DNA of 64,000 nucleotides from assembly GCF_025685575.1 (NCBI RefSeq), contig NZ_JAGSYD010000001.1, positions 1,057,852 to 1,121,851 of the forward strand, written 5' to 3'. Source of the stretch: Granulicella cerasi (GTDB taxonomy: Bacteria > Acidobacteriota > Terriglobia > Terriglobales > Acidobacteriaceae). This document shows positions 9,822 to 18,111 of this stretch, in pieces (positions within the stretch are counted from its first letter, which is position 1; every line of letters begins with the position of its first letter). The notes beneath the pieces were generated by a model that was given only the letters and a program-made list of their open reading frames with translations, was not told the origin of the DNA and did not search any database. Both the position numbers and the translations under genes were made by a program.

Positions 9822-9848
9822 AAATATGAGTCACGGCTGCTCATATTT
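9822..9848 (+). promoter_or_regulatory. AT-rich hairpin upstream of the small island genes
   Basis: AAATATGAG (9822-9830) pairs perfectly with CTCATATTT (9840-9848) over a 9-nt loop. A TTGACG hexamer follows at about 9861. It lies 80 bases before the first island gene and could be an operator or transcript structure. Confidence 0.4.
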
Positions 9849-9929
9849 GCAAAAATCCTCTTGACGATTAGCACTCTTCCGTGGAGACTGCCAGTAGGCG
9901 TTCAAATCTTAGGTTGTGAGGCTGAGCAA

Positions 9930-10136
9930 ATGAGTAAGGGATTGGACAATCGGCATCGTGATTCAGATGGTCGCATCAGCGAGAAGCACGGAAACACTCA
10001 AGTGGGAACTTTGCGTGAAACCTACGGTGCAAATTTCTTGGCTGGCAGGCGTGCAGACACGCATCTTGAAACCGTTCGAGCTGAAACAGGTAAAAGTTTG
10101 AGCCAGCTTGTGCGAGAGCACCAGAGCGATAAATAG
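9930..10136 (+). CDS. Small conserved-looking protein of unknown function
   Basis: 68 residues from the ATG at 9930; an upstream frame extension to 9861 has no better support. The protein is polar and has no signal or membrane segment. Features are an N-terminal SKGLDNRHRD stretch, a KHGNTQVGTLRETYG core and a C-terminal helix with KSLSQLVREH. I do not recognise a named family. It lies in a low-GC segment with the following gene, 28 bases away on the same strand, so the two probably form one transcript. Its place just beyond the glmS terminator suggests acquired DNA. Confidence 0.6.
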   Translation: MSKGLDNRHRDSDGRISEKHGNTQVGTLRETYGANFLAGRRADTHLETVRAETGKSLSQLVREHQSDK

Positions 10137-10164
10137 ATTTAGTCCGTGAATGTCGGAGGCAGGT

Positions 10165-10812
10165 ATGGCAGCAGAATCGATTCAAATCTCGATGCGTGGC
10201 CTTGCAGAAGTCTCGGCCACTGCGCCTAAGCGAAAGCAAACAGTGCTCAGGCGGTTCAAATTCAAAAAGTCCGATGAAAGTGTCGGGCGTTCGAATTACT
10301 ACGTAAAAGCGCTCAGCGCGATAAAGCGGCACCATAAAGGCGATCATGTAGGAGTTCAGAGCATTCTGAAGGATCTATTGACCGCTGGATTGCTGGAGAC
10401 AGATACGAAGAAGCGTGCAAAACTGCTGAACAACCATCGTGCGATTACGGACTATTTGAAGAATTTTGGTAATCGCGACCTCACGATATGTCCTGGAAAG
10501 CGGCTCTACTTTGTGAGTGAGGATGTTGTTGTAAGCGCGCAGCCAGATATGGTTGTAGAAGAAAATGGTCAAATGAAGCTATTCAAGCTAAATATGGGCA
10601 AAGATGACTATGTCGGTGGTGTTGGTGCGCTTATGTTGCATACGATGCATGAAGCGGCAGCAGCTTGCGGCCTAGGGCTTGAATCAAATTACGTCGAATG
10701 CTTGGAGGTTTCGAGCGGTAATCGTGTAGTTGGGCCGCAATCGGGCTTCCCACCAAAGAAAGTCATTGAAGATGCTTGTAAAGAGCTTTCAGACCTATGG
10801 AACGCTGCATGA
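10165..10812 (+). CDS. Low-GC protein of unknown function
   Basis: 215 residues. The ATG at 10165 is chosen over 10150 because GGAGG (10155-10159) sits 5 bases before it. GC is about 47 percent, against about 62 percent around it. The N-terminal third is basic (KRKQTVLRRFKFKKSD). A helical segment follows, then a beta region with AQPDMVVEENGQMKLFK. That spacing recalls the PD-(D/E)XK nuclease core, but the acidic residue before the lysine is missing, so any relation would be to a degenerate member. There is no signal or membrane segment. It is the second gene of the island after glmS. Function unknown. Confidence 0.6.
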   Translation: MAAESIQISMRGLAEVSATAPKRKQTVLRRFKFKKSDESVGRSNYYVKALSAIKRHHKGDHVGVQSILKDLLTAGLLETDTKKRAKLLNNHRAITDYLKNFGNRDLTICPGKRLYFVSEDVVVSAQPDMVVEENGQMKLFKLNMGKDDYVGGVGALMLHTMHEAAAACGLGLESNYVECLEVSSGNRVVGPQSGFPPKKVIEDACKELSDLWNAA

Positions 10813-10818
10813 TATTTG

Positions 10819-10849
10819 AGACGCCCCAGCTTGTCGGGGGCGTCTTTTC
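10819..10849 (+). terminator. Intrinsic terminator closing the island operon
   Basis: AGACGCCCC (10819-10827) pairs with GGGGCGTCT (10837-10845), followed by TTTCT. Confidence 0.85.
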
Positions 10850-11001
10850 TCGGGATGCTCAGCTCCTGAACCTACTGCCACCTTTATATGCCAGCGAGTA
10901 GCCGTTGTACGTGTCTAGGCGGGAGGCTACCCGTAACGTTGGGTATCTCATCTATAAGCGGCAGTCGTGAACAGGGACGTGAGAATCTATTGTGCGCCAG
11001 G

Positions 11002-11499
11002 CTAGCCCGCCGCTGCTGTATAAAGCTTCCACCCCTCGTTCTGCAGCACCAACCTCTGAATCACCACAGCGTTCGCCATTCCATCTAACTCTGGCAGCGC
11101 CGTGAACTCCGACGGCCAGCAGTGGAAGAGGTCGTAGGCGAGCACCTTCTGCCCGGCTTCGTTGTAGACCTCCAGCACGAGGTCTTTGCGGAACTCCGCC
11201 AGTGAAGTCGCTTGCCCGGCGGCGGACGTATTCTTGTAATCCCACACCTTGTTCGCCCACTGCGCGAACTCCGCATCGTGAGTCACGCCGCGCTCCAGCG
11301 CGATCGTCGCGTAAGAACTCTGTCCTGTCGCTAGCTTCACCGTACCTGCGGCGTGAGGCTCCACCTCGGTCTCGCGCGTGAGGCCGCTGACGCGCGAGAC
11401 GCCTGCCACGTAGCGACCCTCGCACTGCAGCAGGAACTTGAAGTTGCGATACGGATTGTAGGGTAGCGGCGTGGTGGGGAACTCAGGGTTCGTCGGCAT
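11002..11499 (-). CDS. Orphan phage-tail-tube-like protein (T4 gp19 / eCIS family)
   Basis: 165 residues that resemble the conserved tail tube proteins of T4-type phages and extracellular contractile injection systems. The N terminus carries the typical NPYRNFKFLL strand. It is followed by a GVSRVSGLTRETEV segment, the THDAEFAQWANKVWDY helix, and a C-terminal HCWPSEFTALPELDG plus VLQNEGW block. In complete systems these subunits stack as hexameric rings to form the inner tube. No sheath, baseplate, spike or ATPase gene lies near it in this window. It may be a remnant, a recruited protein, or a subunit encoded apart from its cluster. Confidence 0.75.
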   Translation of the reverse strand: MPTNPEFPTTPLPYNPYRNFKFLLQCEGRYVAGVSRVSGLTRETEVEPHAAGTVKLATGQSSYATIALERGVTHDAEFAQWANKVWDYKNTSAAGQATSLAEFRKDLVLEVYNEAGQKVLAYDLFHCWPSEFTALPELDGMANAVVIQRLVLQNEGWKLYTAAAG

Positions 11500-11683
11500 C
11501 TCGCCATCGTACGCGTGAAACTCGCGGCAATTTGCGGGAAATTCATCGTCCTGTCGCTGTATGTCTATGCGGTAAATGGAGACTGACTCCGAACACTACA
11601 TAGCCTGAGCGCAACGAGCGTCCGACTCCTCCCTAGAGCCTCTGAGACGACGCCACTGCCTCTGTCTCGGAGAAGAAGTCCCC

Positions 11684-13900
11684 ATGTCTGTGATGAAGAT
11701 GACGCGCGGCCCGCTTGCCCTCGGCGCCGCATCGCTCGCACTCCTGCTCAGCGGTTGCGGAGCCACCACTACTACCTCCACTGCGAACCCCTTCGTCACG
11801 ACCGCGACGCTCTCCGGCAAGCTGCATGGCGGCAACCAGCCCGTCGTCGGCGCGACTGTTTCGCTCTACGCTGTCGGCACGACCGGCTATGGCTCGGCGG
11901 CCACGCTCTACGCGCAGACGACCACCGTTGCTTACGGCAGCTTCAGCTTCAACCAGACAGCGATCACCGGCGCGACCGGCGCACCGTCGTCGATCACCAG
12001 CAGCTACGCCTGCCCCACTGGCTCCACCACGAACCCCGACCCGCAGATGTATCTGATCGCCAAGGGTGGCGAGACGCAGGGGACTGGCAACGGCAATAAC
12101 TCGGCTGCGGCGTTCATCATTGCGATCGGCAAGTGCTCCACCGCCGCCTCGGCGAACGTGGACATGAACGAGGTCACCAGCGTTGCGACCATGGCTGCGC
12201 TGCAGCAGTACTTCAACCCGGTCACCGAGTCGCTCGGCTACGCCAGCAGCACGCAGTCGCAGCAGGGATACGTCAATGGACTCGCGGCGATCACGAACCT
12301 CGCCGACGTGACGGCTGGCACCGCGAAGACGAGCGTTACGCTCAGCGCCACGCCCACCGGTTCGACCAACGCCGTCACCGTGACGGCAACGCCTGAGTTC
12401 AACCAGGTGAACCTGCTCGCAAACATTCTCGCGGCCTGCGTGAACACCACGAGCAACACTTCCACCAACTGCGGCACGCTCTTCACCAACGCGGTGGCAC
12501 CGTCGGCTTCGGTCACCAGCCAGCCCTCGGCGGACTACAGCTCGATCAACGCGACCAATGAAGATGTGGTGCAAGCGCTCTACTTCATGCTGACGAACCC
12601 CGCCGCCGGCGGCTCGGCCAGCTCGATGAACGCGCTCTACGCACTGGTCAACGCGCAGGCTCCGTTCCAGCCGTACTACACGACCGCGCCCACTGACTGG
12701 ACCGTCGCCATCAGCTACGCGAGCGCAAGCACCTGCACCGTATCCAGCGGCACCACCAGCACGCAGAAGTTCCTCACCGGCGTAAATGCTCCTGCCATCG
12801 ACGCGCAGGGCAACGTCTGGGCAGCTTCGGTCGGCACCGGCGGCGGACTCTTCGAGATCTCGCCCAACGGCACACCGCTCACCTGCGCCCTCGGTGCCAC
12901 GGTGAAGGGAACCTCTCCCGCGGCTATCGACATCAACGGCAATGTCTGGGTTGGCTCCACCGTGGCGGCGAACTCCAGCTACAACCTCTACAAGTGGAAC
13001 AGCATGAACAGCGCGCTGGAGTCCACGTGGCCGATCGGCTCGACGGCTGTGCCGTCCACGCTGGCCACCGATGGCAATGGCAACGTCTTCTACGCCACCA
13101 CCGGCGGCGTCGTGGGCGAGCTCGTATCTGCTGCGACATCCGGCGCTCCCGTCACCGCGGCCCAGACCCTCGCGTCGCTCGGCAGCTCGCGCACCTTCTA
13201 CTTCATGCAGGCGGATGCCTCCGGCAATCTCTGGATTCCGGACGTCACGGCCAGCAACCCCTCCTCGATCTTTGAGCTCTTCTCGAGCACGAACACCAGC
13301 GGATCCACCTACGAGAACGGCTACGAGACCAGCACGATCTCCTCGTCGAACCTCTACTTCCCCTACGGCATCGCCGTTGGCCAGAACATGGTCTACAGCA
13401 GCAACGGTGCAGGCTCAGGATCGCCGGGCGTCAGCTACCGCTGGTCGTTCATCACGCCCGATAGCAGCACGCACACCGCGTCCGTCACTACGAGCTCCGT
13501 AGAGCTGGGCGGAAACTACTCCGTGCGCGGCGTCGCCGTCGACGGTGCCAACAACGTCTGGCAGGCGAACAACAACCCAGGGACCGGCAACTGGGTCACG
13601 GGCACCTCCACAGGCATCGGCTACGGTTTGGCTGAGATCAGCGCCGCGGGTAACGCTATCTCGGCGACCTCCGCTTCTGGCACCGGCGCCTACGGCACCA
13701 ACACCGGCGGCTTCCAGAAGCCCTCGCCGTTCTTCTCGATCGGTGCCCGCGGCCCGGCCATCGACTCCACCGGCAACGTCTGGGTTGGCCAGAACAGTGC
13801 ATCCGCAGCCAACATCACGGAGTACATCGGCGCAGCGGTTCCCGTCATGACGCCGCTCGCCGCAGCCGCACAGAGCAACCTCCTCGGCCAGAAGCCCTAA
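11684..13900 (+). CDS. Large beta-propeller lipoprotein (paralogue of the gene at 3878)
   Basis: 738 residues with a lipoprotein signal; lipobox LLSGC with Cys25. Residues about 40-110 form a carboxypeptidase-regulatory-like domain (GGNQPVVGATVSLY) followed by a helical linker with MNEVTSVATM, as in the paralogue at 3878. From about 350 on, NHL-like blades appear: IDAQGNVWAASVG, IDINGNVWVGST, TDGNGNVFYAT, VDGANNVWQANN and IDSTGNVWVGQN. A surface-exposed binding protein is likely; no catalytic residues are seen. ATGs at 11693 and 11699 are possible alternative starts. Repeat family C follows at 13917. Confidence 0.8.
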   Translation: MSVMKMTRGPLALGAASLALLLSGCGATTTTSTANPFVTTATLSGKLHGGNQPVVGATVSLYAVGTTGYGSAATLYAQTTTVAYGSFSFNQTAITGATGAPSSITSSYACPTGSTTNPDPQMYLIAKGGETQGTGNGNNSAAAFIIAIGKCSTAASANVDMNEVTSVATMAALQQYFNPVTESLGYASSTQSQQGYVNGLAAITNLADVTAGTAKTSVTLSATPTGSTNAVTVTATPEFNQVNLLANILAACVNTTSNTSTNCGTLFTNAVAPSASVTSQPSADYSSINATNEDVVQALYFMLTNPAAGGSASSMNALYALVNAQAPFQPYYTTAPTDWTVAISYASASTCTVSSGTTSTQKFLTGVNAPAIDAQGNVWAASVGTGGGLFEISPNGTPLTCALGATVKGTSPAAIDINGNVWVGSTVAANSSYNLYKWNSMNSALESTWPIGSTAVPSTLATDGNGNVFYATTGGVVGELVSAATSGAPVTAAQTLASLGSSRTFYFMQADASGNLWIPDVTASNPSSIFELFSSTNTSGSTYENGYETSTISSSNLYFPYGIAVGQNMVYSSNGAGSGSPGVSYRWSFITPDSSTHTASVTTSSVELGGNYSVRGVAVDGANNVWQANNNPGTGNWVTGTSTGIGYGLAEISAAGNAISATSASGTGAYGTNTGGFQKPSPFFSIGARGPAIDSTGNVWVGQNSASAANITEYIGAAVPVMTPLAAAAQSNLLGQKP

Positions 13901-13916
13901 CCTCACTCCAAGGCTC

Positions 13917-13951
13917 CCCCATCCGTGCGCGGCTTCAAGCGGACGGGTGGG
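13917..13951 (-). repeat. Intergenic palindromic repeat, family C, copy 1
   Basis: On the minus strand it reads CCCACCCGTCCGC, a variable 6-8 bases, then CCGCGCACGGATGGGG. The same unit occurs at 28527 and 34056, there always next to a variant A hairpin. Confidence 0.8.
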
Positions 13952-14111
13952 AATGCAATATCAGGAGCCCACCAACCTCAGAATGGCCTCGTCCTCGTCG
14001 CTTCCAGCGCACACCGGCGAGGCCTTCTGCATTTCGGCGAACCACGCAAGGCGCACCCGGGGAACTAGCCGACGCCGTCGCCCGCACGCTCCACTAGAAT
14101 CGCCGCATAGC

Positions 14112-15065
14112 ATGTGGGGCAAGTCAAAATCGTCCGGCGAGCGACATAGCTTTTCGCTCTCCAACCTCGAGCCTGTGGTGGAGGCGCTGCTGCTCGTCAT
14201 CGGCGCCGGAGCCGTCTTCGGCGTCTTCTTCGTCCCCGCCGTCCGCCACTGGATCCCACTCGCGCCCGACTTCGCCGCCAAACTCGGCGAGTTCTCCTCC
14301 GGCTTCTTCGGCCCCATCTTCTCGCTCATCAGCATCGTGCTGCTGGTCTACACGCTGCGCCAACAGCGCGCCTCCGTCGTGCAGCAGGGCTTCGCCAACA
14401 AGTACTTTGTGATGCTGGAGATTCACCGCGAAAACGCCAACCAGATCATCTGGCACGGCAACCGCGGCCGCCGTGTCTTCGTGCTCATGGTGCGCGAGCT
14501 CCGCAGCGCCATCCCGTACATCCAGCTGATCGCCCGCGACCAGGGCCGGTCGCTCACCCAGCGGCAGATCATCCACATCGCGTATTACTGCTTCTTCTAC
14601 GGAGTCGGCCCCAGCTCCTCGCGCACGCTCACCATGGCGCTCAAGCAGCACTTCGACCTCGCCCTCATCGAAGAGATCGAGCACACCCTCGGCGACCCGG
14701 CCATCAAGCAGGAGATCCGCCGCCAGCGCGAGTTCGACTTCGAACCCTTCCGCGGCCACCAGTCGCGCCTCGGCCACTACTACCGGCACCTGTACCAACT
14801 GGTGAACTTCGTCGACGAGCAGGACGCGAGCGTGGACAAGTACGACTACGTCCGCACGGTGCGCGCGCAGTTCTCCACGCACGAGCAGGCCCTGCTGCTG
14901 TTGAACAGCATGTGCCCATTAGGCGCCACCTGGTGGAAGCGCCGCTTCATCACCCGCTACAAACTCGTCCGCAACCTGCCCATGAACTTCTTCGACAAAG
15001 ACACCGAACTCAACGTCGAAGCGATGTTCGACAAGGATTACTTCGAGTGGCAGGACAAGGATTAA
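14112..15065 (+). CDS. PutAbiC-like abortive-infection membrane protein
   Basis: 317 residues from the ATG at 14112; the frame is open upstream to 13947, but that part is Arg-rich and lies in intergenic repeat DNA. Two transmembrane helices are at about 20-42 and 58-80. The cytoplasmic domain has YYRHLYQLVNFVDEQ followed by DYVRTVRAQFSTHEQALLLLN. This layout matches the putative phage abortive-infection family PutAbiC, in which a membrane-anchored helical domain is thought to act on phage infection by stopping growth. Assignment is by recalled family pattern. Neighbouring genes include a BrnT toxin pair. Confidence 0.6.
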   Translation: MWGKSKSSGERHSFSLSNLEPVVEALLLVIGAGAVFGVFFVPAVRHWIPLAPDFAAKLGEFSSGFFGPIFSLISIVLLVYTLRQQRASVVQQGFANKYFVMLEIHRENANQIIWHGNRGRRVFVLMVRELRSAIPYIQLIARDQGRSLTQRQIIHIAYYCFFYGVGPSSSRTLTMALKQHFDLALIEEIEHTLGDPAIKQEIRRQREFDFEPFRGHQSRLGHYYRHLYQLVNFVDEQDASVDKYDYVRTVRAQFSTHEQALLLLNSMCPLGATWWKRRFITRYKLVRNLPMNFFDKDTELNVEAMFDKDYFEWQDKD

Positions 15066-15084
15066 GGGCGGCGAATCTGCATGC

Positions 15085-15417
15085 TTAAACGAGGCAGCCG
15101 CAGATGTTGCACATCCCGCCAATTTCCTGTTCAGGCTGAAGACAGGATGGGCAGGCTCGTCTCGATGTCGATTTCTGCTGCATGTGTTGTGCATGTATAG
15201 AGGCAGGCTGCATTTGTGGCGCATATGCGCTCTCTAGCCGAGTAGACGCTTGTGCTTTGACGCGATGTCCACGCGAGGCAACAGCGCAAACCAGAGAGAT
15301 GATTAAGGGCAGAATTCCGACGCCGCCAAATGGGAAGAGGACAAGCCCAACGAGGGCAATCCAGATAGCAGCATTGCGGAATTTCTTCGCTTGGCGTACG
15401 TGGTATTCGGTATTCAT
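15085..15417 (-). CDS. Small membrane protein with C-terminal zinc ribbon
   Basis: 110 residues. One or two transmembrane helices span about 16-48 (AAIWIALVGLVLFPFG, then ILPLIISLVCAVA). A polar linker leads to a C-terminal CPSC, nine residues, then CNICGC, a likely zinc-binding knuckle pair facing the cytoplasm. It begins 19 bases after the TPR gene on the same strand, so the two are probably co-transcribed. AAGGA precedes the ATG at 10 bases. Family unknown. GC is lower than in the surrounding housekeeping genes. Confidence 0.65.
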   Translation of the reverse strand: MNTEYHVRQAKKFRNAAIWIALVGLVLFPFGGVGILPLIISLVCAVASRGHRVKAQASTRLESAYAPQMQPASIHAQHMQQKSTSRRACPSCLQPEQEIGGMCNICGCLV

Positions 15418-15436
15418 CGAGTAAAAATCCTTCGGG

Positions 15437-16909
15437 TTAAACTTGTGGTCCTAGTTCAGGAACGAAGTCGTAATAAATACGGCATAGCTGGAGTGCTGAT
15501 GCGGCGCGCGCGTCGCCTAAGTCGGAAGCACGTTGGAAGAACGGCAGGGCTTCACTAAGATCACCTCGGTCTGCAACGACAGCGCCGATCTTCAGCATCG
15601 GAGAGCACGACGTCGAGTCTAATGCGATCGCTTCTTGCCAGTGCTTGAGCGCTACGTCGTATTGTCTTTGCAGGATCGCTTGATCGCCGAGCTTCTCCGC
15701 GTTCTCCGCCTCGATCTTTCGCTCTAATGCCGCGCGAAGATCGGCAGTTTTCCTCCACCCGCTCCAAGATTTATCCGCTTCGTCTAATTGTTGGCGTGCG
15801 CCATCATAGTCTCTGGCTGCAATGCGCGATTTTGCTTCGTTTGCTTGGAGTACCCACGGGACCGGCAGTTCAGTATTTAGCTCGAAAGCTTTGTTCCACG
15901 CTTCTCGTGCCGCTGCTAGCTCGTTCTTGGATTTATATGTGTTTCCAAGCAATAAAAAAGCTCGACCGTTTTCAGGCTCAAACTTTGTCGCCGTAATGAA
16001 CAAGCTGATTGCTTCGTCAGTTTTTGACTCTCGCACAGACAATATGCCGAGCTGAAGGATCGGATCAACCCATAAGGGTTTAAATGATCTTGCTCGGTTG
16101 TATAGCGCGCGAGCGTCATCTCCCCGTCCCTCCTCCATAGCCCGCGTTGCATTTGAGAACGCAGTTTCCCATGGCCGAGGCATGGTTCCATCGATTATTG
16201 AAGCACGTTCGTAATGCTCCGTGGCATCTGCCAGCCTATTCTTCGCTTCATAAAAGTAGCCGCGCCTTTGCCAAGCGATAGCGTTGTTGGGATCGTTCTC
16301 CGTGATCCAGCGCCACACCTTTTCCTCAAGCTCTGAAAAAGAAGGCTTAGGTAAGCGATCTGCGAGCCCTGCTAGTAGCCACCCTTCTGCCCTTACATGA
16401 TCGATCGAAGATAGGAGCGCACGTGCTCGTTCATTTTGAGAAAGGGCTAGTGAGAAATAGGCAGTTAGGAGCCGCGCTTCGATATTTGATGGATCTTTTG
16501 AATAGGCTGTTTCGGATGCTTTTAGCGCTCCATTTGCCTGACCGTTTGCAAATCGCGCTCGCGCCAATCGGCAGAGAATTACTAAGTTGTCGGGGTTGCG
16601 CTCAGAGGCTCTCTCTAGAAATCGCAATCCTAGCTCTCGGCGTCGTGCAGCATTACGCTCATTTTGCTCCGTAACTTGATCGCGTGCATCCATCCCTGAG
16701 CGTAGGGAATTTGATGCAGCACGACCTCCTATAGAAATGCTGCGCCCTAGAGTCGATAACGATGATGGTGCGTACAGAGCTGCTACCGCAGTGGCGGCAA
16801 CTGCCAGTGCGGCACCAGTGATGCCGGCAGCCGTTTGAGCTGCCGCTGATTTATCCGAGGGTGGCATCATCTCCGGGTCGTGGTCAGTGACAATATCCCA
16901 AAAGCTCAT
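15437..16909 (-). CDS. TPR-repeat protein
   Basis: 490 residues from the ATG giving MSFWDIVTDHDPEMM. A frame extension to 16960 adds 17 unconvincing residues. Residues about 25-55 form an Ala-rich hydrophobic stretch that may be membrane-embedded. From about 90 to the end there are at least eight tetratricopeptide repeats, with phrases such as AWQRRGYFYEAKNRLADATEHYERA, DEAISLFITATKFEPENGRA and YDVALKHWQEAIALD. TPRs scaffold protein complexes; the partner is unknown. GC is near 48-50 percent, well below the window average, which suggests recent transfer together with the zinc-ribbon gene downstream. Confidence 0.75.
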   Translation of the reverse strand: MSFWDIVTDHDPEMMPPSDKSAAAQTAAGITGAALAVAATAVAALYAPSSLSTLGRSISIGGRAASNSLRSGMDARDQVTEQNERNAARRRELGLRFLERASERNPDNLVILCRLARARFANGQANGALKASETAYSKDPSNIEARLLTAYFSLALSQNERARALLSSIDHVRAEGWLLAGLADRLPKPSFSELEEKVWRWITENDPNNAIAWQRRGYFYEAKNRLADATEHYERASIIDGTMPRPWETAFSNATRAMEEGRGDDARALYNRARSFKPLWVDPILQLGILSVRESKTDEAISLFITATKFEPENGRAFLLLGNTYKSKNELAAAREAWNKAFELNTELPVPWVLQANEAKSRIAARDYDGARQQLDEADKSWSGWRKTADLRAALERKIEAENAEKLGDQAILQRQYDVALKHWQEAIALDSTSCSPMLKIGAVVADRGDLSEALPFFQRASDLGDARAASALQLCRIYYDFVPELGPQV

Positions 16910-17015
16910 GACTGAGATTATGACATTCTGAAGCCGATGAATTAGGAGCGAATCACACAAGAGAGGAATGGTCTTTGCCTGGCACTAGATCCAGCGCTAG
17001 TATGTACCCAACTCC

Positions 17016-17294
17016 ATGCGTCTATCTTTTGAGTTTGACCCACGGAAGGCTGCAAGTAATCTCGTGAAGCATGGTGTTAGCTTCAGTGAGGCGATGACCG
17101 TCTTTCATGATCCTCTTGCAGTCACGTTCGCCGATGAAGTCCACTCGGAAGAGGAAGACCGCTGGATCACGATTGGACTATCATCCAGACAGCGACTCCT
17201 CTTCATCTCGCATCTGGAGTCCGATGGCAACATCCGGCTCATCGGCGCACGCTTGGCCGAGAAGCCCGAACGAGACGCCTATGAACAGCCATAA
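17016..17294 (+). CDS. brnT: BrnT-family ribonuclease toxin
   Basis: 92 residues, the normal BrnT length. BrnT toxins are RelE-fold ribonucleases that cleave RNA and stop translation until bound by their antitoxin. The family's opening block is clear (FEFDPRKAASNLVKHGVSFSEA). So are the FHDPLAVTFADEVHSEEEDRW strand pair, IGLSSRQRLLFISHLE, and the terminal IRLIGARLAEKPERDAYE. The antitoxin gene starts inside the last 14 bases of brnT, so translation is coupled. Confidence 0.85.
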   Translation: MRLSFEFDPRKAASNLVKHGVSFSEAMTVFHDPLAVTFADEVHSEEEDRWITIGLSSRQRLLFISHLESDGNIRLIGARLAEKPERDAYEQP

Positions 17295-17520
17295 CGACGC
17301 TCCTGAACCCGATGTGGTGGAAGCTGATCCGCTGGAGCCGCGCAAGCTCGATCCTGCAAGGGGTGTTCGCGGCAAGTACTTCAGCCGCGCGCAGGAAGGC
17401 ACGAACGTTGTGCTGATCGCGCCCGATCTGCTCGAGACCTTTCCTGACTCGGAGTCAGTGAATCGGGCCCTGCGAACGCTGAAAGAGATTGCTGATCGAA
17501 CTGCTCGTCGCGCATCCTAA
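17281..17520 (+). CDS. Antitoxin partner of BrnT
   Basis: 79 residues from an ATG that overlaps the toxin's last 14 bases. The C-terminal half (RGKYFSRAQEGTNVVLIAPD, then FPDSESVNRALRTLKEIA) is a ribbon-helix-helix-like block often found next to BrnT toxins. The N-terminal 20 residues are acidic and probably disordered, as in antitoxins that wrap the toxin. Such antitoxins usually also repress their own promoter. It is not a textbook BrnA, so the symbol is left empty. Confidence 0.75.
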   Translation: MNSHNDAPEPDVVEADPLEPRKLDPARGVRGKYFSRAQEGTNVVLIAPDLLETFPDSESVNRALRTLKEIADRTARRAS

Positions 17521-17527
17521 CTAGCAG

Positions 17528-18082
17528 ATGAACCCATTTGTGGATTGGCAGAACTTCTACGTCATCGTTGGCGGCGCGGCGGGTGCGCTGACGGGGTTGC
17601 AGTTTGTCGTCATGGCGCTCATTGCGGACATGCCCGTTGAGGCGCATGAGATTGAGACCGCCAATGCCTTTGCCACGCCGACCATCGTGCACTTCAGCGC
17701 GGCGCTGCTCTTTGCGGCCAGCTTTGCCATGCCGTGGGGCGGGCATATGCTGGCGGCGCGCGGGCTGTGGGTGCTGGGTGGAGTGGCTGGGTTGGGGTAT
17801 GTCGGGCACGTAACGCAGAGGATGCGTCGGCAGGCAGGCTACAAGCCGGTCTTCGAGGACTGGTGCTTTCACTCGCTGCTGCCAGGGGCGGGCTACGCGG
17901 CGATCATGGTGTCGGCGGCGGGTCTGAGTGACAAGGCGCGCGAAACGCCGCTGTTCGCGATGGCGTTTGCGCTGCTGTTGCTGCTTGTCGTGGGCATCCA
18001 CAACGCGTGGGACAACGTGACCTACCTCGTTCTCCTGCGCCATCAGCGCGCGGACGCGCAGAAGGCGCGGCAAGCCGAGTAG
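17528..18082 (+). CDS. Integral membrane protein of unknown function
   Basis: 184 residues beginning 7 bases after the antitoxin gene. About five transmembrane helices are visible: residues 10-33 (VIVGGAAGALTGLQFVVMALIA), 52-70, 78-95, 118-136 and 143-160. The loops hold short charged stretches. There is no signal peptide or recognised motif. The close spacing could put it in the toxin-antitoxin transcript, but its higher GC resembles the chromosome rather than the TPR region. The function is not known. Confidence 0.7.
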   Translation: MNPFVDWQNFYVIVGGAAGALTGLQFVVMALIADMPVEAHEIETANAFATPTIVHFSAALLFAASFAMPWGGHMLAARGLWVLGGVAGLGYVGHVTQRMRRQAGYKPVFEDWCFHSLLPGAGYAAIMVSAAGLSDKARETPLFAMAFALLLLLVVGIHNAWDNVTYLVLLRHQRADAQKARQAE

Positions 18083-18111
18083 TTCGGACTCAGGTATACC
18101 GTGGCTCGACG

